Shown in pieces: positions 16,322 through 29,479 of a stretch of 64,000 nucleotides of DNA. This DNA is from Pleodorina starrii (Eukaryota; Chlorophyta; Chlorophyceae; Chlamydomonadales; Volvocaceae). The first letter of the stretch is position 1. The number at the start of each line of letters is the position of its first letter. The notes beneath the pieces are model-generated. The model was not told the origin of the DNA. It did no database searches and saw only the letters and a list, made by a program, of their open reading frames with translations. The translations under genes were made by a program, and so were the position numbers. Location: assembly GCA_030267565.1 (NCBI GenBank), contig BRXU01000013.1, positions 1,218,001 through 1,282,000 of the forward strand, in the 5' to 3' direction.

Positions 16322-19300
16322 CTACTCCAACAGCCTCGTCACGATTCCCACCGCCAGCGTCCGCCCTCCCTCCCTCAGTGCCACCCGCCCCAGCGCCCGG
16401 TACTCGGAGTACTCCTCGAGCACCAGACCCCGCGCCGCAGTCACCTCCACAAGCGCCGTCTGGCCGCGGGTCAGGCAGCGTGGGCGAGCCTGCAAGGACA
16501 GCGGTGCGGTACGGTACATGATTACGACAGCCGAATGTACGGCGCCCTACACAGGGTGGGATGCCGTACCCTGTAGTATAGGCATGGCTGGTGCGCACGG
16601 CATGCGTGCGCATGGCACGGCTGGGCACAACAGGGTGGGGCCCCACCTTGATCACCTCGCCCGAGCGCGGGTCGAGCGTGGCGGTGAGGGCGGTGATGTG
16701 GCCCTCCTCCCGGGCTGCGTGCGCGTGCAGGGTCACCACGTGGCCCCGCAGCAGCGGAACAGGAACGTCGAGCACCACTAGGCGAAGCTCGAACCTGGAG
16801 GGTCCGGGAACGGAAAGGCGAGAAAGTTGGAGCGGGGCCGGTTTCCTTTGCAGGCAGTCCTCTTATGCGACTTTCCTTATTGCGGTAGGGCGTCCGGCGT
16901 TCCGCTTTCAGGGCGAGCCCCTCGCGCCCACCCCTCTCAGTGCGGGCCCAACGCCCCACCCGCCCTCGTATCCATACCTGCAACCCGTCCCGTGGCTCCC
17001 CCCGACATGCGACTTCCGCGCTAACTCCCGACCCACCTCCCGAAGGCCGGCGCCGCCTGGGACCCTGACTCACCGCGTCACCAACACGGCGGGGTAGTCC
17101 GGGTGGCACAGCACCGCCCCCGGGGACACGGAGGTGGGGTCCAGCGGCCCACCGCCGCCGCCGCCCGCCCCGCCGCCGCCGTGCCCGGCCACCAGCGCCA
17201 CCTCGCAGCTGTCGCCAGCGCGAGCCAGATGCGAGGGGGCGCCGCTGACCTGCGGTTGCGTTATTTGAGGGTTGGGCAGCGGCGTGTGGATTTGGGGGGC
17301 CCGGGGCTGCGGAGGAACGGTACCCGTTGCGGCGGGGCGCGTGACAGGCATGCAGGCGAGCCCACGGCGGCGCGTTGACGGCATGGCTGCGGGTCGCGGC
17401 ATGGCGCGGCTGGTGTCGACCCGCCCTCCAAACACCCCCACACCCACCAACAGGTATCGGCAAGTTTTTGTGGCTCCGTTCGCCCGGGTCGCCGGCCTCG
17501 ATTAAGCAACTGCGTTTCTTTTCTATCCCCACCCCCACCCACGACCCCACCCCCACCCCGTTATCCGCTGTATCACCCCACAGCCAGCAGGCCACTGGTG
17601 GCCGGCAAAGAGCGCACCTCGAGGCTCCTCACGGTGAAGTGCTGCCCGGGCCCCGGCACCAGAACCACCCGGCTTCCCGGCCGTATCGCCCCGCCCTCCA
17701 GCTTGCCGCCCAGGACCACAGCGCCTGTGGAGACGCGGGGGAGGGGACATCGTTGTATTCCATCTTTTATTCGATTAGACCGCAGCGGTGGAACGGAGGC
17801 GTGGGGACGTAGTCTTATAGAGGCCGCGCGGGCGGTGACCGTAGCCAAGGGAGTGAGTGAAGCCAAGCCAGCAGCCAGGTGGTTAGGTAGGCAGGGACAG
17901 TCGGGGGGTCGTGGGGTCAGGGAGTGGTTCCTGTGCCAGTGCGAAAACAAGGCGCACCGATGGAGATGGTGGTGGTGGTGGCGATGTTGCTGGTGGGGGG
18001 TTATGGCGCCGCGCCAGCCCCTTGAATCCCGGACCCCAGCAACCGGAAGGCAATCCCCGCCCCGCCTCACCAAGCACCCCTCACGCACCCCACGGCCGCC
18101 CTTCCTCCGCCTGCCCTTCCCCTCCCGTTAACCCGTTCCCCAGATTCCCCACCCGTCTTGCTCTTGAAGACATCCGTGATGGGCATCCTCAGCGGAAGCC
18201 CGGTGGCCCTCTCCCGCGGCGAGAAGCAGTCGATGGCTCCCACCACACTGGGACCGGAGCGCCACCAGGAAGCCAGGGAGGGGTCCTGGGTGGGTGTGCG
18301 AGGGTTTGGGGTTGGGCGGATTTGGGCGGATTTGGTGGGGTTGGGCGGGACGGGGGAACGGGAAAGGGCGAGGATGCAGGGGTTACCGAGGCCCCGAGGC
18401 CAGGAGGGTTTGTGGCGAGATGCAGCATTGGTGCTGGGGAGGAAGGGGAGGGGCCGGCGCACAAGGTAATGCCGTAGGCTCCTCAAGCGCCTGCTGCTGA
18501 TGACGTCCAGGGCCCACTCCCAGACATCCAGACCTTGAGGACCGTGACTCGACACGCGCACGCGACTGCCCTGCCCTGTCGTCCGGTATTCTGTCCTGTC
18601 CATCGGCCGCACCCCGCCCAGTTCCGTCACGTCCAAGCACCGGCAACACCCTTTCCGTCCCCACCCCCCCAGCTGCCGCAACAGCACGACCCACAAGACG
18701 ACGACGACGCCTCTCGTCGTCCAGGCTCACGCGACCCGTCCGGCAGTGCAACCCCTCTCACCCCCACCCTCATCCTTAACCCGCACACGCATATGTACGA
18801 TGCCCACGAACCGACCCACCGACCCACCTTTGGTGGCCCCACCAGGTTCTCCCCCAACGGCCCCGACGCGGGCAGCCACTGCAGCGATGACTCCTTGAAC
18901 CCAACCGACTTGAGGTACGGCAGCAGCGTCGCGCGGATCGACTCGAAACGGCCCTGCGAGGCGGCGGGAAGAGGGGGTCGGAGGGGTAAGAATGTAAGGG
19001 AGATGGTCAAGAGGGGATATGACTGGCAACCCGCATCATGAATGGAATTCAGTCATTCCCTGCTGTCATGAATCCAGTTCGGTCCGTCATGTTCTGCATC
19101 CATGTCCTGCCTGCGCGTCTGCGCCCTAGGACCCTTTCCTGCGCACCATGGCTCGGCACGTTCATTCCTCGCCCTCGCCCCATGACCCTACCTTGTCGTA
19201 CCCCACGGTGTCCAGCTTGCTCACCACCACCGCCATCTGCTCGATGCCCAGGCTACGAGCCAGCGCCGCGTGCTCCCGAGTCTGGCCGCCGGGGGTGCCG

Positions 19301-22300
19301 TGCAGCCCGCCTGTGCCCTCGCTGCGGGGGGAAAAGGCAAGGGGGGCAGAAGGGGGGTCAGGCTGGAGCAGGGGTGGGGCTGGGAGAGGGTAACGCGCTG
19401 GTCTGTTGCTCTCGTTCAGAAGAATGGGAGAGGGTTACGGAGAAGCACGAATACGCTCGCAACGGCCTGTTCGGAGCAGGAAGCGGGTCGGCGATGGAGT
19501 TGTCACCAGGCAGAGACCGGAAGCGACGGGGCAAACGGGACAAACATAGGCAACTTCGTGGACAGTGGACCCCAACCCCCTTCTGCCGGTCCAGTTAGTG
19601 GTGCAGCAGGTGCAGGTGCAACAGGTGCAGGGTGCAGCAAGTGCAGGGTGCAGGTGCCTTCCCCACCTGAAGCCCGCCTCAAAGCCACCCGGGGAGCCAT
19701 CCACCAGGAGCAGCGCTGCATCCGCCTGCAGGGGAGAGGGGGTGCCGGAGGGGGGTTCAGGGAGTGATATGCTCCTTTATAAAATAATGAGTCACTGCGG
19801 ATGTTGTTGATCAAGCTGCTCCGGCCGCTGAACCTCCGAAACTGTTAGCTGTAACCCACCCATTCCCATACGTTACCGAGGGGGGAGGGGGTGGGCGGCT
19901 GGGCGTTTGCGGAGGATAGGACCCGGGGTGGGACCATTGGTTGACCCGCCCGGCCATCCACGCACCCGTCCAGACCCCCCCTCACTTCCATCCCTAACAC
20001 CTCAACCTCCTCTCAGTTCACTCCCTGAGCCCCTCTCAACCCCCGGGCCCTTCCAGCCCATCCCGTCGCTCCTCACCTGTGCCGCCCCCGCAATCATGTT
20101 GGGCACAAAGTCGCGGTGGCCGGGGGCGTCCAGCAGCGTCACCGAGAACCTGGATCCAGGTGGGAATTCCGAATCCAGGAATCCAACACCAGACTTGGGG
20201 GTCCGCACAGTTGAATGCTTAAAGACGCCGCTAAGACATAGCTTCCCCCCACCCTCCCAGAGCCCCGGGCCGTTCTAATCACCCTCCCAGAGCCAGCCGC
20301 ATGTACGTCCACACACGCACACGCACACAGCTACATATACACATGCAGGCCGCGCGGGCCTCTGTCACGCCGTCCAGCCCAAACCCTGCCCCGTCGCGGA
20401 TGCGGCCCCTGTGTTGAGTCAACACCACATCACACCACCGCGCACACCACCCCCACGCCCCACCCCGCTGCCACCTGTTCGTGGTGAATCTGGTCATGGC
20501 CACATCCACCGTGACCCCCCGCTCCCGCTCCTCCGGCCGCTCGTCCAATACCCACGCCCAAGCAAAGGAGCCCTGCGGTGGCGGAGGGATGGGGCGGGCG
20601 GCAGGGCACACGGAGTCCACGTTTGACACTTGACGCCCCGACCAGCCACAGAGCCACGGTGGCGACTCCCACCGCCGCAGCAGCTGCTGGGCCCGCGCCC
20701 CGCCTCCGCCCTGCCCGGCTCAGCGCCCGCCCCAGCGCTTTGGCGGGCAAAGCAAAAACACAGCCGTCTACCCTTTCCCCCCGGCCGCCAGCGCGCAATG
20801 GCCCGCCCCGCACCACCACTCAGACTTAGAGCCGGCCGCAGCACCCCAACCACATCTCCCCCCCAGCGCGTCTCATCCCCCTCCCCAGCCGTGCCAGCCA
20901 GCCTTCCCCGGCCCCGGCACAGTCCGCCGCATCCGCAATCGGCCGCCGCACCTTCCCCGCCGCCGCTGCGTCCCGCTGGTACTTGTGCGCCTCTCGCGCC
21001 GACACCAGCCCCAGCTCGTGCAGCAGTCGGCCCATCAGCGACGACTTGCCCGCGTCCACGTGGCCCAACACCACCAGGTGCAGGGGCGGGCGGGGAGCCG
21101 AGGAAGAGGAGGAGGAGGGGGAGGAGGAGGAGGGGGAGGTGGCTGCGGCGGCTGCCGCCTCCGCGGCAGCAGCGGCCTCGACCTCCCTGCGTTTGACACC
21201 GGGTTCGGATTGGGCACAGCAGGCGTCAGAAGGTGTCATGTGAGGTGAGCATGCGAACCGCAGCGGAGGAATCGAGGCCACCCACCTGGCCAGGTCCGCT
21301 TCCATCACATAGTCCTCAACCCGCCGCCGGGTGTGCAGCCCGTGTAGGCCACCGGGATGGGCCGCTGAGCCGTTGCTGCCGCTGCTGCCGGCAGCCGCGG
21401 CGGGGTCGTGGGCCCCGTGCGCGTGGTGGTGGCGCGTGTGGGAGGACGGAGGTGCGCCTGCCGCATAACCGAGCAGTCGAGTAAGGCGCAGAGCACACAG
21501 GACACAGCGAACGGAATGGCGTTGGGCGCGATTTACGGCTGGGTTGTCTTCTGTGGGTATGCTAGGAGGAGAAGGTGGAGGAGGAGGAGGAAGAGGAGGG
21601 GGGGAAGGCGTCCTGGAAAGCCTAGAGGGGTTGCCGAGTCGTCATCGCCTTCCTGGGCTTATACGCCCTCAGCCCATTACTGAGCGCAGCACTGAAGTGG
21701 GGCACCTTGGATTGCGAGCGCGCGCGCTGGGCCGGGACAACTCCTGCACGCGCGCTTGCCCTTTCCGTACCTGCTTCCGCAGAGCCGTGCGAGCCCGAGG
21801 GCCCCAGGCTCAGCGCCGCAACGCCGCCGACCGCGGCCGACGTCGCCGCCGCCGCAGCAGCAGCAGCACCGGGCGGCTGCAGTTGCTGTTGCTGGCGCTG
21901 CTGCTGCATCATCGGGCTGGGGCGCAGGAAGTTCTTGTTCTGGGGTAGCGACGGCGCCGAGGGTGCTGACGTGGCGGGCGCCGCCGGGGGCGGTATGGCG
22001 CCTGTCGGGAGGGACGGCCCGTGGGTGCGACCCGTGGGTCGTGGTGGGGGCGACGGGTTGGTTGGTACTAACAAATGAGGGCAATGGGCAAGAGTGGCAG
22101 GGCATGAAAACCGACAGTGGTGGTATCTGGATGAGGGTTTCGGAGCGACACGTGGCACCACATGGGTGTGCGGCGCAACCCCCGCAACCCCCCGCGCCCT
22201 CAAAGCCCACCCCGAGTCCCTTCGCACCCATTCTCACCCACACCGCGGCCACCAGCGATCCCACCCAGATGTGCATGTACACACACACACACGCACACAT

Positions 22301-23345
22301 ACGCGCGCCCCGCTTCCTCACCCCCTCGCCGCTCCTGCGCGCCCCGCACGGCGTCGTCCGGGGACGGCGTGTCGAATCGGAACGGCTCCACAGCGGACGG
22401 CGCCGCAGCTGCAAGAGACGCATCCTGGCCCGCCGGCGTCGCCGCCTTCTGCGGCTGCTGCTGCTGCGCCTTCGGCGCTAGGTGGGGAGCCACGGGGAAA
22501 GCGGGCTTCTGCAGAGCCTTTGCCGCTGGGTCGGGTTTAGCTGCAGCAGGCGGATCGCGGGCGGGCCAAGGCAGGCAGGCGGTCGGGCGGACGGGGTAAA
22601 TGGGCGTCCAGCGGCTGCCACCGAGGTGGTGGCAAAGGCATCGGAATTGGTCGCCGCTGGTGGTTAGGCGCAGCGATATCATGAGAAAAAAACCCGAACC
22701 GCAGACAAGAATTTGCAGCCAGGGGGCGAGGGGCCGGTGATGGGATGACATTACACGGCGCGCTACGCCAGTTGGCACGTGCGAGCTGCACATGGCGGCA
22801 GGATGCCGGCATGCCGCCGGTGCCCGTGTGGGCATGGTGGCACGCACGTTCCCCCCTCGCCAGCTCGCGGCCCAGCAAGGACACCCCAGAGGACTGCGGT
22901 CGTACCCCCCCTCTGCGGCTTGCCGCTGGGCGCAGGCGGCGGCGGGTCGCACAGAAACTGCGCCAACTTGGAGGCACCTGCGGCGCGTGCCGGCGCGGGC
23001 GCTGCAGCTGATGCCTTTTGCGCCTGTTGCTGCTGTTGGCGGGAGGGCCCGCTGTGGGCCGCCGTGGCCTGCGGGCGTGTCGGCACAGGACACCCAGGGT
23101 TCCGGAGGGACAGGGTGTTGAATAGCTCTCCAAGGACCGTCCCATACACATAATTCGTAAGGTGCCTTAATTATGGCGTCAAACGTATTGGTGCATGTGC
23201 AGACATGCACCTGCTTGCTCCCGCTCGAGGTGGTATGCTCATTGTAGCCACCGTAGTCATCTTCATCGCCGTAATATTCATCATCATCGTATCCATCGTC
23301 AAGATCATCGTCATCATAGAACTGGCCGCGCTTCCCTTTCGTCAT
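16322..23345 (-). CDS. HBS1: HBS1-like translational GTPase (Dom34/Pelota partner)
   Basis: Sixteen exons: 23345-23211, 23068-22906, 22540-22322, 21965-21771, 21457-21286, 21186-20952, 20572-20475, 20149-20077, 19725-19667, 19321-19192, 18953-18828, 18285-18153, 17724-17582, 17249-17074, 16794-16647, 16489-16322. All phases agree, about 790 aa. One junction is ambiguous (17577 with 17244 also fits). The N terminus is very acidic ([15 protein letters not shown]), as in HBS1. [11 protein letters not shown] is the conserved plant HBS1 linker. The GTPase domain has G1 GHVDAGKSS (about 336), G2 region ERGVTVD, G3 DAPGH (about 413) and a G4 reading SKLD. EF1A-type beta-barrel domains follow, ending with [16 protein letters not shown]. 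With Pelota, HBS1 rescues stalled cytosolic ribosomes. eRF3 is the alternative; the N terminus and linker favour HBS1. Confidence 0.93.
19754..19806 (+). repeat. Short dispersed repeat, copy 2 (inside HBS1 intron)
   Basis: A ~53-bp block nearly identical to 3973-4024. It lies in the HBS1 intron between exons 20149-20077 and 19725-19667, antisense to HBS1 and about 28 bp from the acceptor. Both copies follow a G-rich run on their 5' side. Confidence 0.7.
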
Positions 23346-24685
23346 TTTTGCGTGGCTAATTTAGGCGTAAAATGGTTCCCTACGAGGTGAACTGGCCGCT
23401 CGAAGGCAAACGGAAGGGTCCTCATCGACGCATACCGGGTGTATGGATTCGCTGCGACAACCCAACAAGTATTGGCGTTGGTTGACGTCGGTTGCAACGT
23501 TCGGTAGTCCGTACGGTTTGGCCGGACCTTACCAGCCTCCCCAACTGTGGAGGAACGGCTCAAAAAAGCCACCCGTGGACTGTGCCGCTCTTTGGGTGCG
23601 CTCCCGCGACAGGCTGCAGGGTGCAGCGACGGTGACCAGGCAAGGTTCCCCTAGCACGAAACCACGGAGGAAATAGGAACTTGCAGGATGCAGCCACACG
23701 CGTCAAAGCTTCCGACCCCAACATATGGCTTGGTACTCTCGAGTAGAAGGTCCCACTGACGCGCACTGATTCGCACGGCCCTCGATGCCGTTCGGTCTCC
23801 GACCGTCTCTGACCTTCTGAAGCCCGCGCCCACCCCAACCATGACAGAGCCCTGGCCTGTATGCCTCCGAGTGAGTGGGTTGTTTCCCCCGGCGGCATAG
23901 GCCGCGTGCAGGCCGCGTGCATACATATGCCTGGCGCACTCCCCGGAGCAGGATACCCCCTAGACACCTTCGTTTTGCATTAGCAATATCTCTCTCTGGT
24001 GAGGGCGCGCAACCCACTTCCGCTATTGAGGCTGTAGACCTCCGTACATCCGTAGAGCTCTGGGGACCTCTGAACTGTTGCGGCAGAAACCTACACCCCA
24101 CGCGACACGCCCAAGACGGGGATCAAATGTCCTGTCCCTGTTCCCGGTTACCAGTTGATAGATTTGCAGCAGAGAGTGGGGGCGACCTGGCGAGCCCCGT
24201 GGCTTGTGCGGGCTTGTGTTTTTGTCACAGCTAGGAGACCACGTCAGAACAAATCTCGTACGCGCTATCACAACTGAGCCGTCACTTTCAAGGCATGATG
24301 GCTAGCTCGGGCGCGGCTCTTATGCGGGCTCGAAACTGTGGCAAACTGACGGGCAGCGTCAGCCTTACGAGAAACCGCTTCCCTGGGATGTTCCAAACCC
24401 AGAAGTGGCCAACTGGAGCCACTCTGTTAAAACATTGCGTATATGACGAAAGGTTTCCGCAACGTGCAGTTACATTAAGCCAACCGGGGAGAGTTTTTGT
24501 TGCCGTACGTCGTATCGCCATTGCCTAGCGATCCATCCATCCATCCACTACATAATAGCCCGAGACATTTTGCAGTAACTTTGCTTATAGCCAATACACT
24601 TCCCTTCCACGCTTCACTTGCCCAGCACCCTTCGCTCCTCACAGCTTCCACTTTGCGATCGCACGCAACTGCCCCGTCCAGCAAA
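23346..24685. other. Intergenic region between divergent HBS1 and RGP genes
   Basis: 1.34 kb between two start codons pointing away from each other, so it should contain both promoters. A short (ATCC)n run lies at about 24532-24546. I see no other gene, RNA gene or mobile element here, and no TATA box I would defend. Confidence 0.6.
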
Positions 24686-27230
24686 ATGGTGGCCCCACTT
24701 GCTGATCAGCTGGATATCGTAATTCCCACCATCAGGTTGGTCTCCTCGTCGTGGAACTGTCGTTGATGCAGCCTTTTGACGCGGGCGTATGGTCATGCAG
24801 GAACCTGGACTTCCTGGAGGAGTGGCGCCCTTTCTTCCAGCCTTACCACCTGATCATCGTTCAGGACGGTGACCCGACCAAGAAGATTCACGTTCCCGAG
24901 GGTTTTGATTATGAGCTCTACAACCGCAACGACATAGAGCGCATTCTGGGCGACAAGGCGTGGGCCATTTCCTTCAAGGACTCGGCGTGCCGCTGCTTCG
25001 GCTTCATGGTCAGCAAGAAGAAGTACATTTATACTATCGATGGTACGAGCGGATTATGAGACGCTTCGGAGAAGGGGCCCATACACAGTAGTCACTCCTC
25101 AGCCAGGCCTTAGCGGGCGGGAGCTACAAGAACTAGCTACCGGCTACCTGACTTCCGGTCACCTCGGGTGCAGGGGTTGCAACTGGGCCATGCAGGCGTC
25201 TGCGAGGCGCCTTGGGTTCGCACGGCGGAATGTCCCTGCTGCAGGGTCGTAAAGCAACACCACTAGGCAGTTGCTTGCTGTGCTATTGACAGGGCAACGT
25301 GCACAGGGACTCTGCCCCTGGTTTTACGGGAGCGGTGTCAGTGGTCGCTTGCATTAGTCAGCCCGGTAATGTCCCATCCCTAGCAACAGGGGCTTTTGCC
25401 GGCTTGTAAAGCGCACTCCCGCCTTTTCCGACCGCATCGCCGAATTCCCCGAAAACCCAGATGATTGCTTCGTGGCGAAGGACCCGTCTGGCAAGCCCAT
25501 CAACGTGCTGGAGCAGCACATCAAGAATTTGCTCACGCCCTCCACGCCGTTCTTCTTCAACACGCTGTACGACCCTTACCGTGAGGGCGCTGACTTCGTG
25601 CGCGGCTACCCTTTTAGCCTGCGCGAGGGTGTGACCACGGCCACATCGCACGGCCTGTGGCTCAACATTCCCGACTACGACGCTCCCACGCAGGCAAGTC
25701 GGGTGGTTGGGGCACACTTCAAGAAGGATTTCGTCTATAACACACTGTACGGGGATATTTGCACGGGCGGGAGAAGGGAAAGGTTGAAGACGACTGGACG
25801 GGGCGGCTAGGAGCTTGAGGAGGGGGCCGCCGAGTTGAATGAAAGGGCCCAGCAGTCGTAAACGCTGGCATAGCCGCTTTGCTTGCTGCAGTCAGTAAAC
25901 TTCACAGGCGCCCTTGCGTTAACCTGTCCGTTTCGGTGCGAAGTGTCGCTGTCGCGTTGTCTGAAGTGTTACTGCCGCTGTGGCGAACCCGGTTTGCAGA
26001 TGGTGAAGCCAAAGGAGCGCAACCAGCGCTTTGTGGACGCCGTCATGACCATTCCGAAGGGCACCCTGTACCCCATGTGCGGCATGAACCTGGCGTTCGA
26101 CCGGTAAGTCATGCGCTGGTGCGTGCTTGCTCTGAATCGTAAGGGGTGACATTGCATGGACTTGAGCTGTACCGTCACTGCGATCTCACTTGGCCTGCCA
26201 TTTTGGTGCAGGGAGCTCATTGGCGCGGCCATGTACTTCGGCCTGATGGGTGAGGGCCAGCCCATTGGCCGGTACGACGACATGTGGGCGGGCTGGTGCA
26301 CCAAGGTCATCTGCGACCACCTGGGCGTTGGCTGCAAGACGGGTCTGCCCTACGTGTGGCACAGCAAGGCCAGCAACCCGTTCACGAACCTCCGCAAGGA
26401 GTACAAGGGCATCTTCTGGCAGGAGGTGCGTCGTTGTTGTTGCAGTTGTTCCAGTGGGCACCAGATCCTCGTTGGGAGGGTAGTGCCAGTGTGCGCATGG
26501 CCGTTCACTGTTTTCAGAAACGATCATGGCAAAGGCAAGGCCAACCAGCCAGACGGCACGAGCCGTCCGGACACGAATGAGCGAACCGGAGGGGAACGCA
26601 AAAGCCCCACGACCACGGGGGTCATTCATTCGTCATGAAGATCTTCCAACTGCAATGGGCCCCGGCCACTCTCAAGTATGCGCGCCCGAATTCCTGACAG
26701 CTGTATGCGGGTTGTAACTGGAAATGCTCCCCGCCATAGAAGCGCCAACAACGGTTGCGCACGCAGATCCCCACAACGAGAGAACCCGAGAATGCTGCCC
26801 GGGTGAACCCATACAATACATTACACCAGTCGTCTTGTCACACCCGCCCATAACAACGGGCGCCAAAGGTCGTGTGTGAGGCTGTAGTGCCCTTCCAATA
26901 CAAGCAGTGTGTCCCTCACAACGGCGCCTTGTTCCATGGCCTCGTGGAATGCTATGCGGACTGTATGCAAGTTTTGCAAGGCTACGGCCTGCGTTGTCCA
27001 TTCTTTCCGTAACCTATCTATTGGTTTACTGCTCGCAGGAGATTATTCCCTTCTTCCAAAATCTGACGCTAAGCAAGACCTCCACGAGCGTGGAGGAGCT
27101 GTACCTGGAACTGGCGGCGAAGGTGAAGGCGGGACTGGGCCACATCGACCCCTACTTCACGAAGCTGGCGGATGGCATGGTGGCCTGGATTGAGGGCTGG
27201 CGGCTGCTGAACCCGCCCAAGACGGCGTAA
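24686..27230 (+). CDS. RGP1: Reversibly glycosylated polypeptide / UDP-arabinopyranose mutase
   Basis: Six exons: 24686-24735, 24801-25042, 25461-25693, 26000-26103, 26212-26425, 27039-27230, giving 344 aa. The family is very conserved, and all its hallmarks are present: [15 protein letters not shown] start (here [11 protein letters not shown]), [36 protein letters not shown], the DDD metal/nucleotide motif at residues 97-99, [50 protein letters not shown] and [11 protein letters not shown]. In plants these proteins interconvert UDP-arabinopyranose and UDP-arabinofuranose at the cytosolic face of the Golgi, for wall glycans and glycoproteins. The intron after exon 3 starts with GC (CAG|GCAAGT at 25691-25699). 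A TGTAA motif lies at 27782-27786. Confidence 0.97.
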
Positions 27231-29479
27231 ATATGCCGCATGCGCATGAAATCGGCGGGGTTCCTGGTGGCGTAAATGCGTCCATGATTACAGCAGCTGT
27301 GGTTCGCTGCAAGGGCGTCCGCATGACACTGTTTGGGGGGTGCTGGGCCGAGAGGACTGCGAGTCAGCCATCGTGTGAGCTTCTCTGCTAACAAAACAGC
27401 ATGTTCTCGCCAGTTGCTCCAGCTTTGGATTGCTGAGCTCAGTGCGGGAGGTGTAGCTGTCCATGTGGCAGGCAAGGGGATTGTGCGACTGTTACGTTGG
27501 GCGATATCTTTCGAACGCGCGTGGGCTAAGGAAGGAAGTTAGATAGCATGGCACCATGAGCTCGCATGTGATCAACTAGACTGTTTTGTGGGCTTCGTGT
27601 GACACTGACTGAAGGTCCGTGCGCCTGTGATCACGATGGCGCAGCTTTCGGGGTATGGACGACTTGACCATCTACGAGATGCACACATGCACGTGTGAAG
27701 CGGTTTGTATGGGAGAGGAAGCGCTGCGGTTGTAGGTAGCGTGCCATGCTAGGAAATGGCCAGTCAGCCTCAATGGTCGCTTGTAATTGTTCAGCGCGAA
27801 CTGTGCCCTGTTACATCCCGCCTAATCAGCTTGCAGATTGCGAAGCACAGGCGGCTACCCTTATGCCCGATGCAAGCATCAGATAACAGCCATATAACAT
27901 CAGTGCAGTTACGCAAGATGGGTGAGGGCAAAAGATCTCGCAGCCTGTCTTGCCAACTCTGTTACCGGTACTCGCAGATTCCGCCATACGGAAGAAAACC
28001 ATTATTACGACTCCGACAGCGGGAACCAGTCATATGCATGGCCATCAAAAAGGTGTAGGCGGAGTACAACAGCCTACAATTACAAATTACTTCACACAAT
28101 AACGTCGCAGAAGGCAGGATGGGCCCCATAGTTGCCACCTCTCGAACAGGAGGGCGCTGCACGGTCGTATGCCGTCCGGCGGCACGTCCACGCCGCCCAG
28201 CCTCTCCCGACATACGGTATATCTAGCAGTATTAGGTGCGCAACTATTGCCGAACCAGGAAAGGCGCGTAATGACACTTCAGTTCGCCTTGCGAGGCCCG
28301 CCCAACCTCACCCCATCGACAAGAACCAGGAGTGCAACGCAACATGCAGCTCACATTGGTAGCAACGACTTCGGACGCGCAAAGCGCACAGCGCCAAACG
28401 CCGCCAATCGGCGCCTCATGGAAGCAAAGCTCGGACGTCGTCGCAAAATGACATGCCAGCAGCACATGGCGCACGCATCACAGAAAATGCGTGTCAAAAC
28501 CACCGCACTGCGTTCACAAGTCAGCATGTAACACATTGGAGCCGTCCGAAGCTACACCCATATCCTGTAATGATCGGGCGCCATGTGGGATTGGCGGATA
28601 TAACGCCTGATCAGGGGCAGACCGTCGAACCACCACGTAAAACACAGGGACGGCAGAATGCGTGGCCGAAAAGTCCTACCCTGATCATCGTTCACATCGG
28701 CAAACAGCGTGTGCCGTCACAGGCTGTTTGCATGTGCCGTCACACGCAAGTGCAGGCAAGTTTCGATCAATTTATACCACTTTTGACACGCTTTTGTAAA
28801 TGTACACAACTCGCCTTATCGCGTCAAAGTCACCAGCCTTCCCCTGCACGGCAAGAACTGGGGGCAGCACACGCTCACTTCCTTGCGCGCTCTGCGGCAA
28901 CCGCGAACCTACGGGGGCAGTATCCCGGAAACACGGACCAGGGGCCTCGTGCTTGTTGATTGACCACACGGTTCCGGTAGAGCATTCGGCAACCTTGAAG
29001 GAATACCATCGGCAAGATCTGTCCTGCGCGCCGCCATTGACTTCGTTTCAACGTCCTCTGGCCCCGACTGCGTGCCCTTTCCTTAAATATCACAGAAGCG
29101 CACCTACTAACGCCCGGATAACGGCCAACCCGCAATCTGTCCGACCTGCACGGTTGACCTGAGTCCAAGCGCGACGTCCGACACCCCAGCTGTCGGCAGG
29201 AGCTACAATTACGCCGTGTGTCACACTATCTGCATCTACTGGCCTCGCAAACAAGTCATGCGTGCGACAGCTAGCAGACCGCAGTGTGTGACGCGCTGGA
29301 CAGGAGCGCCGACGCCGGCTCGCGCACGGCTCGCCAGCCGCTCATCCGCCCCTGACCTAGACTCGTGGACGCTGCTGCATGGGGGAATCTTTTCCAGCCA
29401 CCATTGCTCGGCGGCGCAGCTCGCGTCCACGGCCTTGAGACGGCTCCGCTCCCCCTGTCCTCCGCAAGGGGCATCACCA
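27231..29479. other. Intergenic region, 3' flanks of RGP and RING genes
   Basis: 2.2 kb between convergent genes. TGTAA at 27782-27786 (+) is a candidate RGP signal. On the - strand, TGTAA at 28084-28080 and 27815-27811 are candidates for the RING gene, though more than 1.3 kb from its stop. I see no gene or repeat in the rest. Confidence 0.55.
27782..27786 (+). other. TGTAA polyadenylation motif for RGP
   Basis: TGTAA on the sense strand, 551 nt after the RGP stop. This is within the usual range for algal 3' UTRs, and I saw no earlier copy after the stop. Confidence 0.5.
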
